Shown piece by piece: positions 1 through 10,912 of a stretch of DNA of 64,000 nucleotides. Below the pieces are notes generated by a model. It saw only the letters and a list, made by a program, of their open reading frames with translations, was not told the DNA's origin and did not search any database. Every line of letters begins with the position of its first letter. The stretch's first letter is position 1. The stretch spans positions 434,001 through 498,000 of the forward strand of contig NW_027077413.1 in assembly GCF_963924675.1 (NCBI RefSeq). The letters run 5' to 3'. This DNA is from Phocoena phocoena. Its lineage: Eukaryota > Chordata > Mammalia > Artiodactyla > Phocoenidae. A program made the translations under genes and the position numbers.

Positions 1-739
1 GCCCCTGAGCTCCTTTCTTCAACTCGCTTTCTTGTGAACTGGGCACAAAACCGTAGGATTGCTTCAGGCCCTAATCTGTTTCCGGCAGGGCCCGCTGAGC
101 CTTTGGTTAATTCCTCTTCCTGGTGGGAAATGAGCGTTACATTTGCCCGTGCAGACACCTACAGCCAGTCTCTCATTGGTTCTCCCTATTCCTGTTCATC
201 TTGCACAGAAATTGCAAGCTGTGCCAAACAGGAGGTTAAAGGCACTGACTCTCCAAGCGGGGAGAGTGTTAGTAAAGCATCTGGAATGGTGAACCCGAGG
301 ACCAGGATACGAAAACTGAGATGCATTTTAAATCGTTTCCCAATCACACGGTGGACGATACTCTGGGTTTCCCATGCATGTTTTAGCTGGAGGAAGAATG
401 CCTTGAACCTGGAGTGTTGGGACCCATGGATTGGGTACCATGCAGTATGACTTCAAAGGGTCTGCATTTGCTCACCGAAACTCACCAATGCTATCAGCCT
501 GAAGTGTCCAGCCTTATGTCTCAACCAGCTCTGGGTGTAGATGTGGTCAATCCTGGTTGCATCACATGCCCTGAGTGAATTATTTAAGAATTGCTCTCTA
601 TTTCACGGTCTTTGTGTTTTGTTTTTGAAATTTATTTTGATAATGGGATTTATCGGATTTTCACTGCTGCGATTATGCCGCTGTACACACGCTTGATTGT
701 CTTACGGAGACATATAAATCCATGGGTTTTAAGATTCTT

Positions 740-1490
740 CCTAGTCAGGTATATTCCTAGGCGTTGAATATGTGGTGTTGAGTCCATTTCGTTGAGCAAG
801 GAGTAGGTCTTGTCTATTACATATTTGGCTTATGGAAAGTTATCTGTGCTAATTTCAGTCTCTGCTTTTATGCAGCACCCCAAGGCACCTTTCCTCATAA
901 GCAAGCACTAGTTGGTTTTCTAAATTTGAGACCCTGTTCTGTTTTGTAATTCAGTTCATGTGTAGTCAAGTTTACATTCCGTGTATTAGTGATATCTTAT
1001 GATGTTTCTTTTTCTGTGTGACGTAGTTCACGTAGAATCACCGTACCTGCATCCACTCACTATGCCGCTACGGGCCTGATGACACAGATTTCATTGCTGA
1101 GTGATATTGCATTGCACGTACGTGCCATAACTTCTTTATCCATTTTTTGCTTTCTCGGATATTTACCTGGTACTGTAGACGAGCTTCTTGGGAACACAGC
1201 CGTCCCAAACTTTGGGGAGGCTCTCTGTTTTTGATTTTAATTTCCCTAAGGAATAGGACCATAAGTGCAATTGCCATAGGCTGTGTTGCTTTATTTCTTA
1301 CGTGTTTCAGGAAACACCATACACTTCTCCAGGGTGGCTGTTGGTAATTTACATCCTGCCAATCAGCATAACAAGGCTCCCTCTTCTCCATATCCTGTCC
1401 TACCTTTCTGGATTTTACACTTTTTTCAGATGGCCCTCTTTCCCGGGGGGCAGTGAGACTTCATTGTAGTGCAGATTTCCTTTACAGGCT
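740..1490 (-). repeat. L1-derived core of the satellite monomer (antisense), representative copy
   Basis: This stretch aligns end to end with the antisense L1 at 35400-35900 and with typical L1 3' UTR sequence. Examples are CTTCTTTATCCATT at both 1131 and 35535, and TGAGTGATATTGCATTG against TGAGTAATATTCCATTG. Likewise TCTCCAGGGTGGCTG (1327) matches TCTCCACAGTGGCTG (35731), and TTCTCCATATCCTGTCC (1385) matches TTCTCCACACCCTCTCC. The order and spacing are kept, so chance similarity is excluded in practice. From memory, an L1 origin of cetacean heterochromatic satellite was proposed in the 1990s literature. Confidence 0.85.
1068..1391 (-). pseudogene. Relic of L1 ORF2 C-terminus inside satellite monomer 1
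   Basis: The minus frame still reads like the last ~100 residues of L1 ORF2p. PPWRSVWCFLK corresponds to [12 protein letters not shown] in the L1 of this window, and KKWIKKLWHV followed by MQYHSAMK corresponds to [10 protein letters not shown] followed by MEYYSDLK. The Cys/His pattern (CYADWQD against CWWECEL) is partly lost. An identical copy lies at 11980-12303. This is a fossil frame copied with the satellite and there is no sign of an expressed gene. Confidence 0.75.
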
Positions 1491-1747
1491 TGCTTGGTTG
1501 GCCAAAAAGTGCTTATGCGTTTTTTCCTGAATATATTCAGGAAAAAACGCATATGCCCTTTTTGGCCAAGTGCATCATTGTCGACATTGTGCCTCTTTTC
1601 CTATGCTTTCAGGGCAATTGCTGTCTACCCCCTGCAATCGTTTTCCTGAATTTCTGCCCCGCTTTCAAGTCCCCTACGCAGGCTTACTTCAGTATACTTT
1701 TGGAAGATAGCTGTCATTTATAACTCTGCAGGTTTGTGAATTACAGT

Positions 1748-3494
1748 GCCCCTGAGCTCCTTTCTTCAACTCGCTTTCTTGTGAGCTGGGCACCAAACCG
1801 CAGGATTGCTTCAGGCCCTAATCTGTATCCAGCAGGGCACACTGAGCCTTTGTTTAATTCCTCTTCCTAGTGGGCAATGAGCGTTACATTTGCCCGTGCA
1901 GGCACCTACAGCTAGTCTCTCATTGGTTCTCCCTATTCCTGTTCATCTTGCACAGAAATTGCAAGCTGTGCCAAAGAGGAGGTTAAAGGCACTGACTCTC
2001 CAAGCGGGGAGAGTGTTAGTAAAGCATCTGGAATGCTGAACCCGAGGACCAGGATACGAAAACTGAGATGCATTTTAAATTGTTTCCCAATCACACGGTG
2101 GACGATACTCTGGGTTTCCCATGCATGTTTTAGCTGGAGGAAGAATCCCTTGAACCTGGAGAGTTGGGACCCATGGAATGGGTACCATGCAGTATGACTT
2201 CAAAGGGTCTGCATTTGCTCACCGAAACTCACCAATGCTATCAGCCTGAAGTGTGCAGCCTTATGTCTCAACCAGCTCTGGGTGTAGATGTGGTCAATCC
2301 CGGTTGCATCACATGCCCTGAGTGAATTATTTAAGAATTGCTCTCTATTTCACTGTCTTTGTGTTTTGTTTTCGAAATTTATTTTGATAATGGGATTTAT
2401 CGGATTTTCACTGCTGCGTTTCGGCCGCTGTACACACGCTTGGTTCTCTTATGGAGACATATATATCCATGGGTTTTAAGTTTCTTCCTAGTCAGGTATA
2501 TTCCTAGGCGTTGATTATGTGGTGTTGGGTCCATTTCGTTGAGCAAGGAGTAGGTCTTGTCTATTACATATTTGGCTTATGGAAAGTTATCTGTGCTAAT
2601 TTCAGTCTCTGGTTTTATGCAGCACCCAAAGGCACCTTTCCCCATAACCAAGCACTAGTTGGTTTTCTAAATTTGAGACCCTGTTCTGTTTTGTAATTCA
2701 GTTCATGTGTAGTCAAGTTTACATTCCGTGTATTAGTGATATCTTATGATGTTTCTTTTTCTGTGTGACGTAGTTCACGTAGAATCACCGTACCTGCATC
2801 CACTCACTATGCCGCTACGGGCCTGATGACACAGATTTCATTGCTGAGTGATATTGCATTGTACGTACGTGCCACAACTTCTTTATCCATTTTTTGCTTT
2901 CTGGGATATTTACCTGATACTGTAGACGAGCTTCTTGTGAACACAGCCGTCCCAAATATTGGGGTGGCTGTCTGTTTTTGATTTTAATTTCCGTAAGCTA
3001 TAGGGCCATAAGTGGAAGTGCCATAGGCTGTGTTGCTTTGTTTCTTACGTGTTTCAGGAAACACCATACACTTCTCCAGGGTGGCTGCTGGCAATTTACA
3101 TCCTGCCAATCAGCATAACAAGGCTCCCTGTTCTCCATATCCTGTCCTACCTTTCTGGATTTTACACTTTTTTCAGATGGCCCTTTTGCCCGGGGGGCAG
3201 TGAGACTTCATTGTAGTGCAGATTTCCTTTACAGGCTTGCTTGGTTGGCCAAAAAGGGCGTATGCGTTTTTTCCTGAATATATTCAGGAAAAAACGCATA
3301 CGCCCTTTTTGGCCAAGTGCATCATTGTCGACGTTCTGCCTCTTTTCCTATGCTTTCAGGGCAATTCCAGTCTACCCCCTGCAATCGTTTTCCTGAAATT
3401 CTGCCCCGCTTTCAAGTCCCCTTCGCAGGCTTACTTCAATATATTTTTGGAGGATAGCTGTCATTTATAACTCTGCAGGTTTGTGAATTACAGT
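1748..3494 (+). repeat. Satellite monomer 2 (type B)
   Basis: Carries the 'B' variant set: AATATTGGGG near 2953, CGTAAGCTATAGG near 2993, GTGGAAGTGCC near 3012 and TTTGTTTC. It is close to monomer 8 at an offset of 10912 until about 2995-3010, after which the two diverge. Its palindrome (3245-3316) is perfect. Confidence 0.95.
3245..3316. repeat. Perfect 72-bp palindrome (36-bp arms) in satellite, MITE-like
   Basis: Left arm begins TTGGCCAAAAAGGGCGTATG and the centre is GAATATATTC. The right arm is its exact reverse complement, with no spacer. Equivalent copies start at 1498, 4992, 6740, 8701, 10449, 12410, 14156, 15901, 19327, 21077, 24500, 26246, 27984, 29730, 31477, 33222, 34966 (split), 44368, 46105, 52699, 59937, 61685 and 63432. 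Perfect copies include 15901, 26246, 33222 and 59937. The terminal TTGGCCAAAAAG resembles the inverted terminus of Tc1/mariner-derived MITEs common in ruminant genomes; that link is from memory and needs a search. When extruded or transcribed it would form a long hairpin. Confidence 0.93.
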
Positions 3495-5241
3495 GCCCCT
3501 GAGCTCCTTTCTTCAACTCGCTTTCTTGTGAGCTGGGCACAAAACCGCAGGATTGCTTCAGGCCCTAATCTGTTTCCAGCAGGGCACACTGAGCCTTTGT
3601 TTAATTCCTCTTCCTGGTGGGAAATGAGCGTTACATTTGCCCGTGCAGACACCTATAGCTAGTCTCTCATTGGTTCTCCCTATTCCTGTTCATCTTGCAC
3701 ATAAATTGCAAGCTGTGCCAAACAGGAGGTTAAAGGCACTGACTCTCCAAGCAGGGAGAGTGTTAGTAAAGCATCTGGAATGGTGAACCCGAGGACCAGG
3801 ATACGAAAACTGAGGTGCATTTTAAATCGTTTCCCAATCACACGGTGGACGATACTCTGGGTTTCCCATGCATGTTTTAGCTGGAGGAAGAATCCCTTGA
3901 ACCTGGAGAGTTGGGACCCATGGAATGGGTACCATGCAGTATGACTTCAAAGGGTCTGCATTTGCTCACCGAAACTCACCAAAGCTATCAGCCTGAAGTG
4001 TCCAGCCTTATGTCTCAACCAGCTCTGGGTGTAGATGTGTTAAATCCCGGATGCATCACATGCCCTGAGTGAATTATTTAAGAATTGCTCTCTATTTCAC
4101 TGTCTTTGTGTTTTGTTTTTGAAATTTATTTTGATAATGGGATTTATCGAATTTTCACTGCTGCGTTTATGCTGCTGTACACACGCTTGATTCTCTTACA
4201 GAGACATATATATCCACGGGTTTTAAGATTCTTCCTAGTCAGCTATATTCCTAGGCGTTGAATATGTGGTGTTGGGTCCATTTTGTTGAACAAGGAGTAG
4301 GTCTTGTCTATTAAATATTTGGCTTATGGAAAGTTATCTGTGCTAATTTCAGTCTCTGGTTTTATGCAGCACCCCAAGGCACCTTTCCCCATAAGCAAGC
4401 ACTAGTTGGTTTCCTAAATTTGGGACCCTGTTCTGTTTTGTAATTCAGTTCATGTGTAGTCAAGTTTACATTCCGTGTATTAGTGATAACTTATGATGTT
4501 TCTTTTTCTGTGTGACGTAGTTCACATAGAATCACCGTACCTGCATCCACTCACTATGCCGCTACGGGCCTGATGACACAGATTTCATTGCTGAGTGATA
4601 TTGCATTGTACGTACGTGCCACAACTTCTTTATCCATTTTTTGTTTTCTGGGATATTTACCTGATACTGTAGACCAGCTTCTTGTGAACACAGCCATCCC
4701 AAATATTGGGGTGGCTGTCTGTTTTTGATTTTAATTTCCGTAAGCTATAGGACCATAAGTGGAAGTGCCATAGGCTGTGTTGCTTTGTTTCTTACGTGTT
4801 TCAGGAAACACCATACACTTCTCCAGGGTGGCTGCTGGCAATTTACATCCTGCCAATCAGCATAACAAGGCTCCCTGTTCTCCATATCCTGTCGTACATT
4901 TCTGGATTTTACACTTTTTTCAGATGGCCCTTTTGCCCGGGGGGCAGTGAGACTTCATTGTAGTACAGATTTCCTTTACAGGCTTGCTTGGTTGGCCAAA
5001 AAGGGCATATGCGTTTTTTCCTGAATATATTCAGGAAAAAACGCATACGCCCTTTTTGGCCAAGTGCATCATTGTCGACGTTGTGCCTCTTTTCCTATGC
5101 TTTCAGGGCAATTCCAGTCTACCCCCTGCAATTGTTTTCCTGAAATTCAGCCCCGCTTTCAAGTCCCCTTCGCAGGCTTACTTCAATATATTTTTGGAGG
5201 ATACCTGTCATTTATAACTCTGCAGGTTTGTGAAGTACAGT
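3495..5241 (+). repeat. Satellite monomer 3 (type B), contains left edge of the 3709-bp duplication
   Basis: The final ~640 bp, from somewhere between 4527 and 4607, recurs almost exactly 3709 bp later in monomer 5. The first kilobase of this monomer has no comparably close partner in the window. Confidence 0.93.
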
Positions 5242-7203
5242 GCCACTGAGCTCCTTTCTTCAACTCGCTTTCTTGTGAGCTGGGCACAAAACCGCAGGAT
5301 TGCTTCAGGCCCTAATCTTTTTCTGGCAGGGCATGCTGAGCCTTTGGTTAATTCCTCTTCCTGGTGGGAAATGAGCGTTACATTTGCCCGTGCAGACACC
5401 TACAGCTAGTCTCTCATTGGTTCTCCCTATTCCTGTTCATCTTGCACAGAAATTGCAATCTGTGCCAAACAGGAGGTTAAAGGCACTGACTCTCCAATCG
5501 GGGAGAGTGTTAGTAAAGCATCTGGAATGGTGAACCCGAGGACCAGGATACGAAAACTGAGATGCATTTTAAATCGTTTCCCAATCACACGGTGGACGAT
5601 ACTCTGGGTTTCCCATGCATGTTTTAGCTGGAGGAAGAATGCCTTGAACCTGGAGAGTTGGGACCCATGGATTGGGTACCATGCAGTATGACTTCAAAGG
5701 GTCTGCATTTGCTCACCGAAACTCACCAATGCTATCAGCCTGAAGTGTCCAGCCTTATGTCTCAACCAGCTCTGGGTGTAGATGTGGTCAATCCCGGTTG
5801 CATCACATGCCCTGAGTGAATTATTTAAGAATTGCTCTCTATTTCACTGTCTTTGTGTTTTGTTTTCGAAATTTATTTTGATAATGGGATTTATCGGATT
5901 TTCATTGCTGCATTTCCGCCGCTGTACAAACGCTTGATTCTCTTACCGAGACATATATATCCATGGGTTTTAAGATTCTTCCTAGTCAGGTATATTCCTA
6001 GGCGTTGAATATGTGGTGTTGAGTCCATTTCGTTGAGCAAGGAGTAGGTCTTGTCTATTACATATTTGGCTTATGGAATGTTATCTGTGCTAATTTCAGT
6101 CTCTGGTTTTATGCAGCACCCCAACGCACCTTTCCCCATAACCAAGCACTAGTTGGTTTTCTAAATTTGAGACCCTGTTCTGTTTTGTAATTCAGTTCAT
6201 GTGTAGTCAAGTTTACATTCCGTGTATTAGTGATATCTTATGATGTTTCTTTTTCTGTGTGACGTAGTTCATGTAGAATCACCGTACCTGCATCCACTCA
6301 CTATGCCGCTACGGGCCTGATGACACAGATTTCATTGCTGAGTGATATTGCTTTGCACGTACGTGCCACAACTTCTTTATCCATTTTTTGCTTTCTGGGA
6401 TATTTACCTGATACTGTAGACGAGCTTCTTGTGAACACAGCCGTCCCAAATATTGGGGTGGCTGTCTGTTTTTGATTTTAATTTCCGTAAGCTATAGGAC
6501 CATAAGTGTAAGTGCCATAGGCTGTGTTGCTTTGTTTCTTACGTGTTTCAGGAAACACCATACACTTCTCCAGGGTGGCTGCTGGCAATTTACATCCTGC
6601 CAATCAGCATAACAAGGCTCCCTGTTCTCCATATCCTGTCCTACCTTTCTGGATTTTACACTTTTTTCAGATGGCCCTTTTGCCCGGTGGGGCAGTGAGA
6701 TTTCATTGTAGTGCAGATTTCCTTTACAGGCTTGCTTGGTTGGCCAAAAATGGCGTATGCGTTTTTTCCTGATTATATTCAGGAAAAAACGCATACGCCC
6801 TTTTTGGCCAAGTGCATCATTGTCGACGTTCTGCCTCTTTTCCTATGCTTACAGGGCAATTCCAGTCTACCCCCTGCAATCGTTTTCCTGAAATTCTGCC
6901 AAGCCTTCAAGTCCCCTTCGCAGGCTTACTTCAATATTTTTTTTTTTTTAATGCGTTACGCGGGCCTCTCACTGTTGTGGCTTCTCCCGTTGCGGAGGAC
7001 AGGCTCCGGACGCGCAGGCTCAGCGGCCATGGCTCACGGGCCCAGCCGCTCTGCGGCATGTGGGATCTTCCCAGACCGGGGCACGAACCCGTGTCCCGTG
7101 CATCGGCAGGCGGACTCTCAACCACTGCGCCACCAGGGAAGCCCTCAATATATTTTTGGAGGATAGCTGTCATTTATAACTCTGCAGGTTTGTGAATTAC
7201 AGT
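5242..7203 (+). repeat. Satellite monomer 4 (type B) with SINE insertion
   Basis: Length is 1962 bp because a ~207-bp SINE plus a short target duplication sits at 6931-7151. The unit start reads GCCACTGAGC rather than GCCCCTGAGC, a variant shared only with monomer 6, which is its duplicate copy. The palindrome centre is altered (GATTATATTC for GAATATATTC) in both. Confidence 0.94.
6938..7144 (-). mobile_element. CHR-family tRNA-Glu-derived SINE, copy 1
   Basis: Inserted antisense: a T-run on the left (the A-tail) and the tRNA-like head on the right. On the minus strand it begins GGGCTTCCCTGGTGGCGCAG. It holds a pol III A box (TGGCGCAGTGG, complement of 7122-7133) and a B box (GGGTTCGTGC, complement of 7081-7090). 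Flanking TCAATAT at 6931-6937 and 7145-7151 is the target duplication. This SINE class is typical of whales, hippos and ruminants. It inserted into the satellite before the 3709-bp duplication. Confidence 0.9.
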
Positions 7204-8950
7204 GCCCCTGAGCTCCTTTCTTCAACTCGCTTTCTTGTGAACTGGGCACAAAACCGTAGGATTGCTTCAGGCCCTAATCTGTTTCCGGCAGGGCACGCTG
7301 AGCCTTTGGTTAATTCCTCTTCCTGGTGGGATATGAGCGTTACATTTGCCCGTGCAGACACCTACAGCCAGTCTCTCATTGGTTCTCCCTATTCCTGTTC
7401 ATCTTGCACAGAAATTGCAAGCTGTGCCAAACAGGAGGTTAAAGGCACTGACTCTCCAAGCGGGGAGAGTGTTAGTAAAGCATCTGGAATGGTGAACCCG
7501 AGGACCAGGATACGAAAACTGAGATGCATTTTAAATCGTTTCCCAATCACACGGTGGACGATACTCTGGGTTTCCCATGCATGTTTTAGCTGGAGGAAGA
7601 ATGCCTTGAACCTGGAGTGTTGGGACCCATGGATTGGGTACCATGCAGTATGACTTCAAAGGGTCTGCATTTGCTCACCGAAACTCACCAATGCTATCAG
7701 CCTGAAGTGTCCAGCCTTATGTCTCAACCAGCTCTGGGTGTAGATGTGGTCAATCCTGGTTGCATCACATGCCCTGAGTGAATTATTTAAGAATTGCTCT
7801 CTATTTCACTGTCTTTGTGTTTTGTTTTTGAAATTTATTTTGATAATGGGATTTATCGGATTTTCACTGCTGCGATTATGCCGCTGTACACACGCTTGAT
7901 TGTCTTATGGAGACATATAAATCCATGGGTTTTAAGATTCTTCCTAGTCAGGTATATTCCTAGGCGTTGAATATGTGGTGTTGAGTCCATTTCGTTGAGC
8001 AAGGAGTAGGTCTTGTCTATTACATATTTGGCTTATGGAAAGTTATCTGTGCTAATTTCAGTCTCTGCTTTTATGCAGCACCCCAAGGCGCCTTTCCCCA
8101 TAAGCAAGCACTAGTTGATTTTCTAAATTTGAGACCCTGTTCTGTTTTGTAATTCAGTTCATGTGTAGTCAAGTTTACATTCCGTGTATTAGTGATATCT
8201 TATGATGTTTCTTTTTCTGTGTGACGTAGTTCACGTAGAATCACCGTACCTGCATCCACTCACTATGCCGCTACGGGCCTGATGACACAGATTTCATTGC
8301 TGAGTGATATTGCATTGTACGTACGTGCCACAACTTCTTTATCCATTTTTTGTTTTCTGGGATATTTACCTGATACTGTAGACCAGCTTCTTGTGAACAC
8401 AGCCATCCCAAATATTGGGGTGGCTGTCTGTTTTTGATTTTAATTTCCGTAAGCTATAGGACCATAAGTGGAAGTGCCATAGGCTGTGTTGCTTTGTTTC
8501 TTACGTGTTTCAGGAAACACCATACACTTCTCCAGGGTGGCTGCTGGCAATTTACATCCTGCCAATCAGCATAACAAGGCTCCCTGTTCTCCATATCCTG
8601 TCGTACATTTCTGGATTTTACACTTTTTTCAGATGGCCCTTTTGCCCGGGGGGCAGTGAGACTTCATTGTAGTACAGATTTCCTTTACAGGCTTGCTTGG
8701 TTGGCCAAAAAGGGCATATGCGTTTTTTCCTGAATATATTCAGGAAAAAACGCATACGCCCTTTTTGGCCAAGTGCATCATTGTCGACGTTGTGCCTCTT
8801 TTCCTATGCTTTCAGGGCAATTCCAGTCTACCCCCTGCAATTGTTTTCCTGAAATTCAGCCCCGCTTTCAAGTCCCCTTCGCAGGCTTACTTCAATATAT
8901 TTTTGGAGGATACCTGTCATTTATAACTCTGCAGGTTTGTGAAGTACAGT
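7204..8950 (+). repeat. Satellite monomer 5, junction monomer of the 3709-bp duplication
   Basis: A hybrid. The first ~1.03-1.1 kb matches monomers 1 and 7; the rest matches monomer 3. The switch lies between about 8237 and 8316 and is the recombination joint of the tandem duplication. The left side carries the 7/1-type variant GACATATAAATCC; the right side carries the monomer-3 variant TGTAGACCAGC near 8377. Confidence 0.93.
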
Positions 8951-10912
8951 GCCACTGAGCTCCTTTCTTCAACTCGCTTTCTTGTGAGCTGGGCACAAAA
9001 CCGCAGGATTGCTTCAGGCCCTAATCTGTTTCTGGCAGGGCATGCTGAGCCTTTGGTTAATTCCTCTTCCTGGTGGGAAATGAGCGTTACATTTGCCCGT
9101 GCAGACACCTACAGCTAGTCTCTCATTGGTTCTCCCTATTCCTGTTCATCTTGCACAGAAATTGCAATCTGTGCCAAACAGGAGGTTAAAGGCACTGACT
9201 CTCCAATCGGGGAGAGTGTTAGTAAAGCATCTGGAATGGTGAACCCGAGGACCAGGATACGAAAACTGAGATGCATTTTAAATCGTTTCCCAATCACACG
9301 GTGGACGATACTCTGGGTTTCCCATGCATGTTTTAGCTGGAGGAAGAATGCCTTGAACCTGGAGAGTTGGGACCCATGGATTGGGTACCATGCAGTATGA
9401 CTTCAAAGGGTCTGCATTTGCTCACCGAAACTCACCAATGCTATCAGCCTGAAGTGTCCAGCCTTATGTCTCAACCAGCTCTGGGTGTAGATGTGGTCAA
9501 TCCCGGTTGCATCACATGCCCTGAGTGAATTATTTAAGAATTGCTCTCTATTTCACTGTCTTTGTGTTTTGTTTTCGAAATTTATTTTGATAATGGGATT
9601 TATCGGATTTTCATTGCTGCATTTCCGCCGCTGTACAAACGCTTGATTCTCTTACCGAGACATATATATCCATGGGTTTTAAGATTCTTCCTAGTCAGGT
9701 ATATTCCTAGGCGTTGAATATGTGGTGTTGAGTCCATTTCGTTGAGCAAGGAGTAGGTCTTGTCTATTACATATTTGGCTTATGGAATGTTATCTGTGCT
9801 AATTTCAGTCTCTGGTTTTATGCAGCACCCCAACGCACCTTTCCCCATAACCAAGCACTAGTTGGTTTTCTAAATTTGAGACCCTGTTCTGTTTTGTAAT
9901 TCAGTTCATGTGTAGTCAAGTTTACATTCCGTGTATTAGTGATATCTTATGATGTTTCTTTTTCTGTGTGACGTAGTTCATGTAGAATCACCGTACCTGC
10001 ATCCACTCACTATGCCGCTACGGGCCTGATGACACAGATTTCATTGCTGAGTGATATTGCTTTGCACGTACGTGCCACAACTTCTTTATCCATTTTTTGC
10101 TTTCTGGGATATTTACCTGATACTGTAGACGAGCTTCTTGTGAACACAGCCGTCCCAAATATTGGGGTGGCTGTCTGTTTTTGATTTTAATTTCCGTAAG
10201 CTATAGGACCATAAGTGTAAGTGCCATAGGCTGTGTTGCTTTGTTTCTTACGTGTTTCAGGAAACACCATACACTTCTCCAGGGTGGCTGCTGGCAATTT
10301 ACATCCTGCCAATCAGCATAACAAGGCTCCCTGTTCTCCATATCCTGTCCTACCTTTCTGGATTTTACACTTTTTTCAGATGGCCCTTTTGCCCGGTGGG
10401 GCAGTGAGATTTCATTGTAGTGCAGATTTCCTTTACAGGCTTGCTTGGTTGGCCAAAAATGGCGTATGCGTTTTTTCCTGATTATATTCAGGAAAAAACG
10501 CATACGCCCTTTTTGGCCAAGTGCATCATTGTCGACGTTCTGCCTCTTTTCCTATGCTTACAGGGCAATTCCAGTCTACCCCCTGCAATCGTTTTCCTGA
10601 AATTCTGCCAAGCCTTCAAGTCCCCTTCGCAGGCTTACTTCAATATTTTTTTTTTTTTAATGCGTTACGCGGGCCTCTCACTGTTGTGGCTTCTCCCGTT
10701 GCGGAGGACAGGCTCCGGACGCGCAGGCTCAGCGGCCATGGCTCACGGGCCCAGCCGCTCTGCGGCATGTGGGATCTTCCCAGACCGGGGCACGAACCCG
10801 TGTCCCGTGCATCGGCAGGCGGACTCTCAACCACTGCGCCACCAGGGAAGCCCTCAATATATTTTTGGAGGATAGCTGTCATTTATAACTCTGCAGGTTT
10901 GTGAATTACAGT
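8951..10912 (+). repeat. Satellite monomer 6 (type B) with second SINE copy
   Basis: Duplicate of monomer 4 at +3709 bp, including the SINE, the altered unit start and the altered palindrome centre. The only difference I found against monomer 4 is G9028 versus T5319. Confidence 0.94.
10647..10853 (-). mobile_element. CHR-family SINE, copy 2 (duplicated with its host block)
   Basis: Same element and same target duplication as the copy at 6938, exactly 3709 bp downstream, with no difference that I found. It is a passenger of the segmental duplication and not a second insertion. Confidence 0.9.

Larger units (their letters stand above)
1..1747 (+). repeat. Satellite monomer 1 (type A)
   Basis: By my phasing this unit begins at the first base of the window. 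Its middle carries the 'A' set of linked variants: ACTTTGGGG near 1210, GTGCAATTGCC near 1265 and TTTATTTC near 1291. It is nearly identical to monomer 7 (10913-12659) at an offset of 10912 bp. Approximate internal map, usable for all monomers: 1-740 of unclear origin, 740-1490 derived from antisense L1, 1498-1569 palindrome, 1570-1730 weakly L1-like. Confidence 0.95.

Noticed and set aside
34..450. Plus-strand frames of 138-153 codons at the start of several monomers (34-450, 7192-7653, 10901-11362, 17820-18281).
   Set aside because: They are open only in some monomers and closed by single substitutions in others, and there is no recognisable domain.
1..1747. CENP-B box in the satellite monomer.
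   Set aside because: I looked for TTCG....A..CGGG on both strands of the monomer and found only partial matches with wrong spacing (near 789 and 293).
3216..3470. An ~84-codon plus-strand frame with nearly the same peptide recurs in most monomers (e.g. 3216-3470, 31448-31702).
   Set aside because: It runs through the palindrome and ends at the same place because monomers are homogenised. It has no recognisable domain or codon-level conservation and it is broken in other units.
7081..7133. A and B boxes resembling a tRNA gene.
   Set aside because: They belong to the head of a tRNA-derived SINE with a T-run tail and target duplication; there is no complete cloverleaf.
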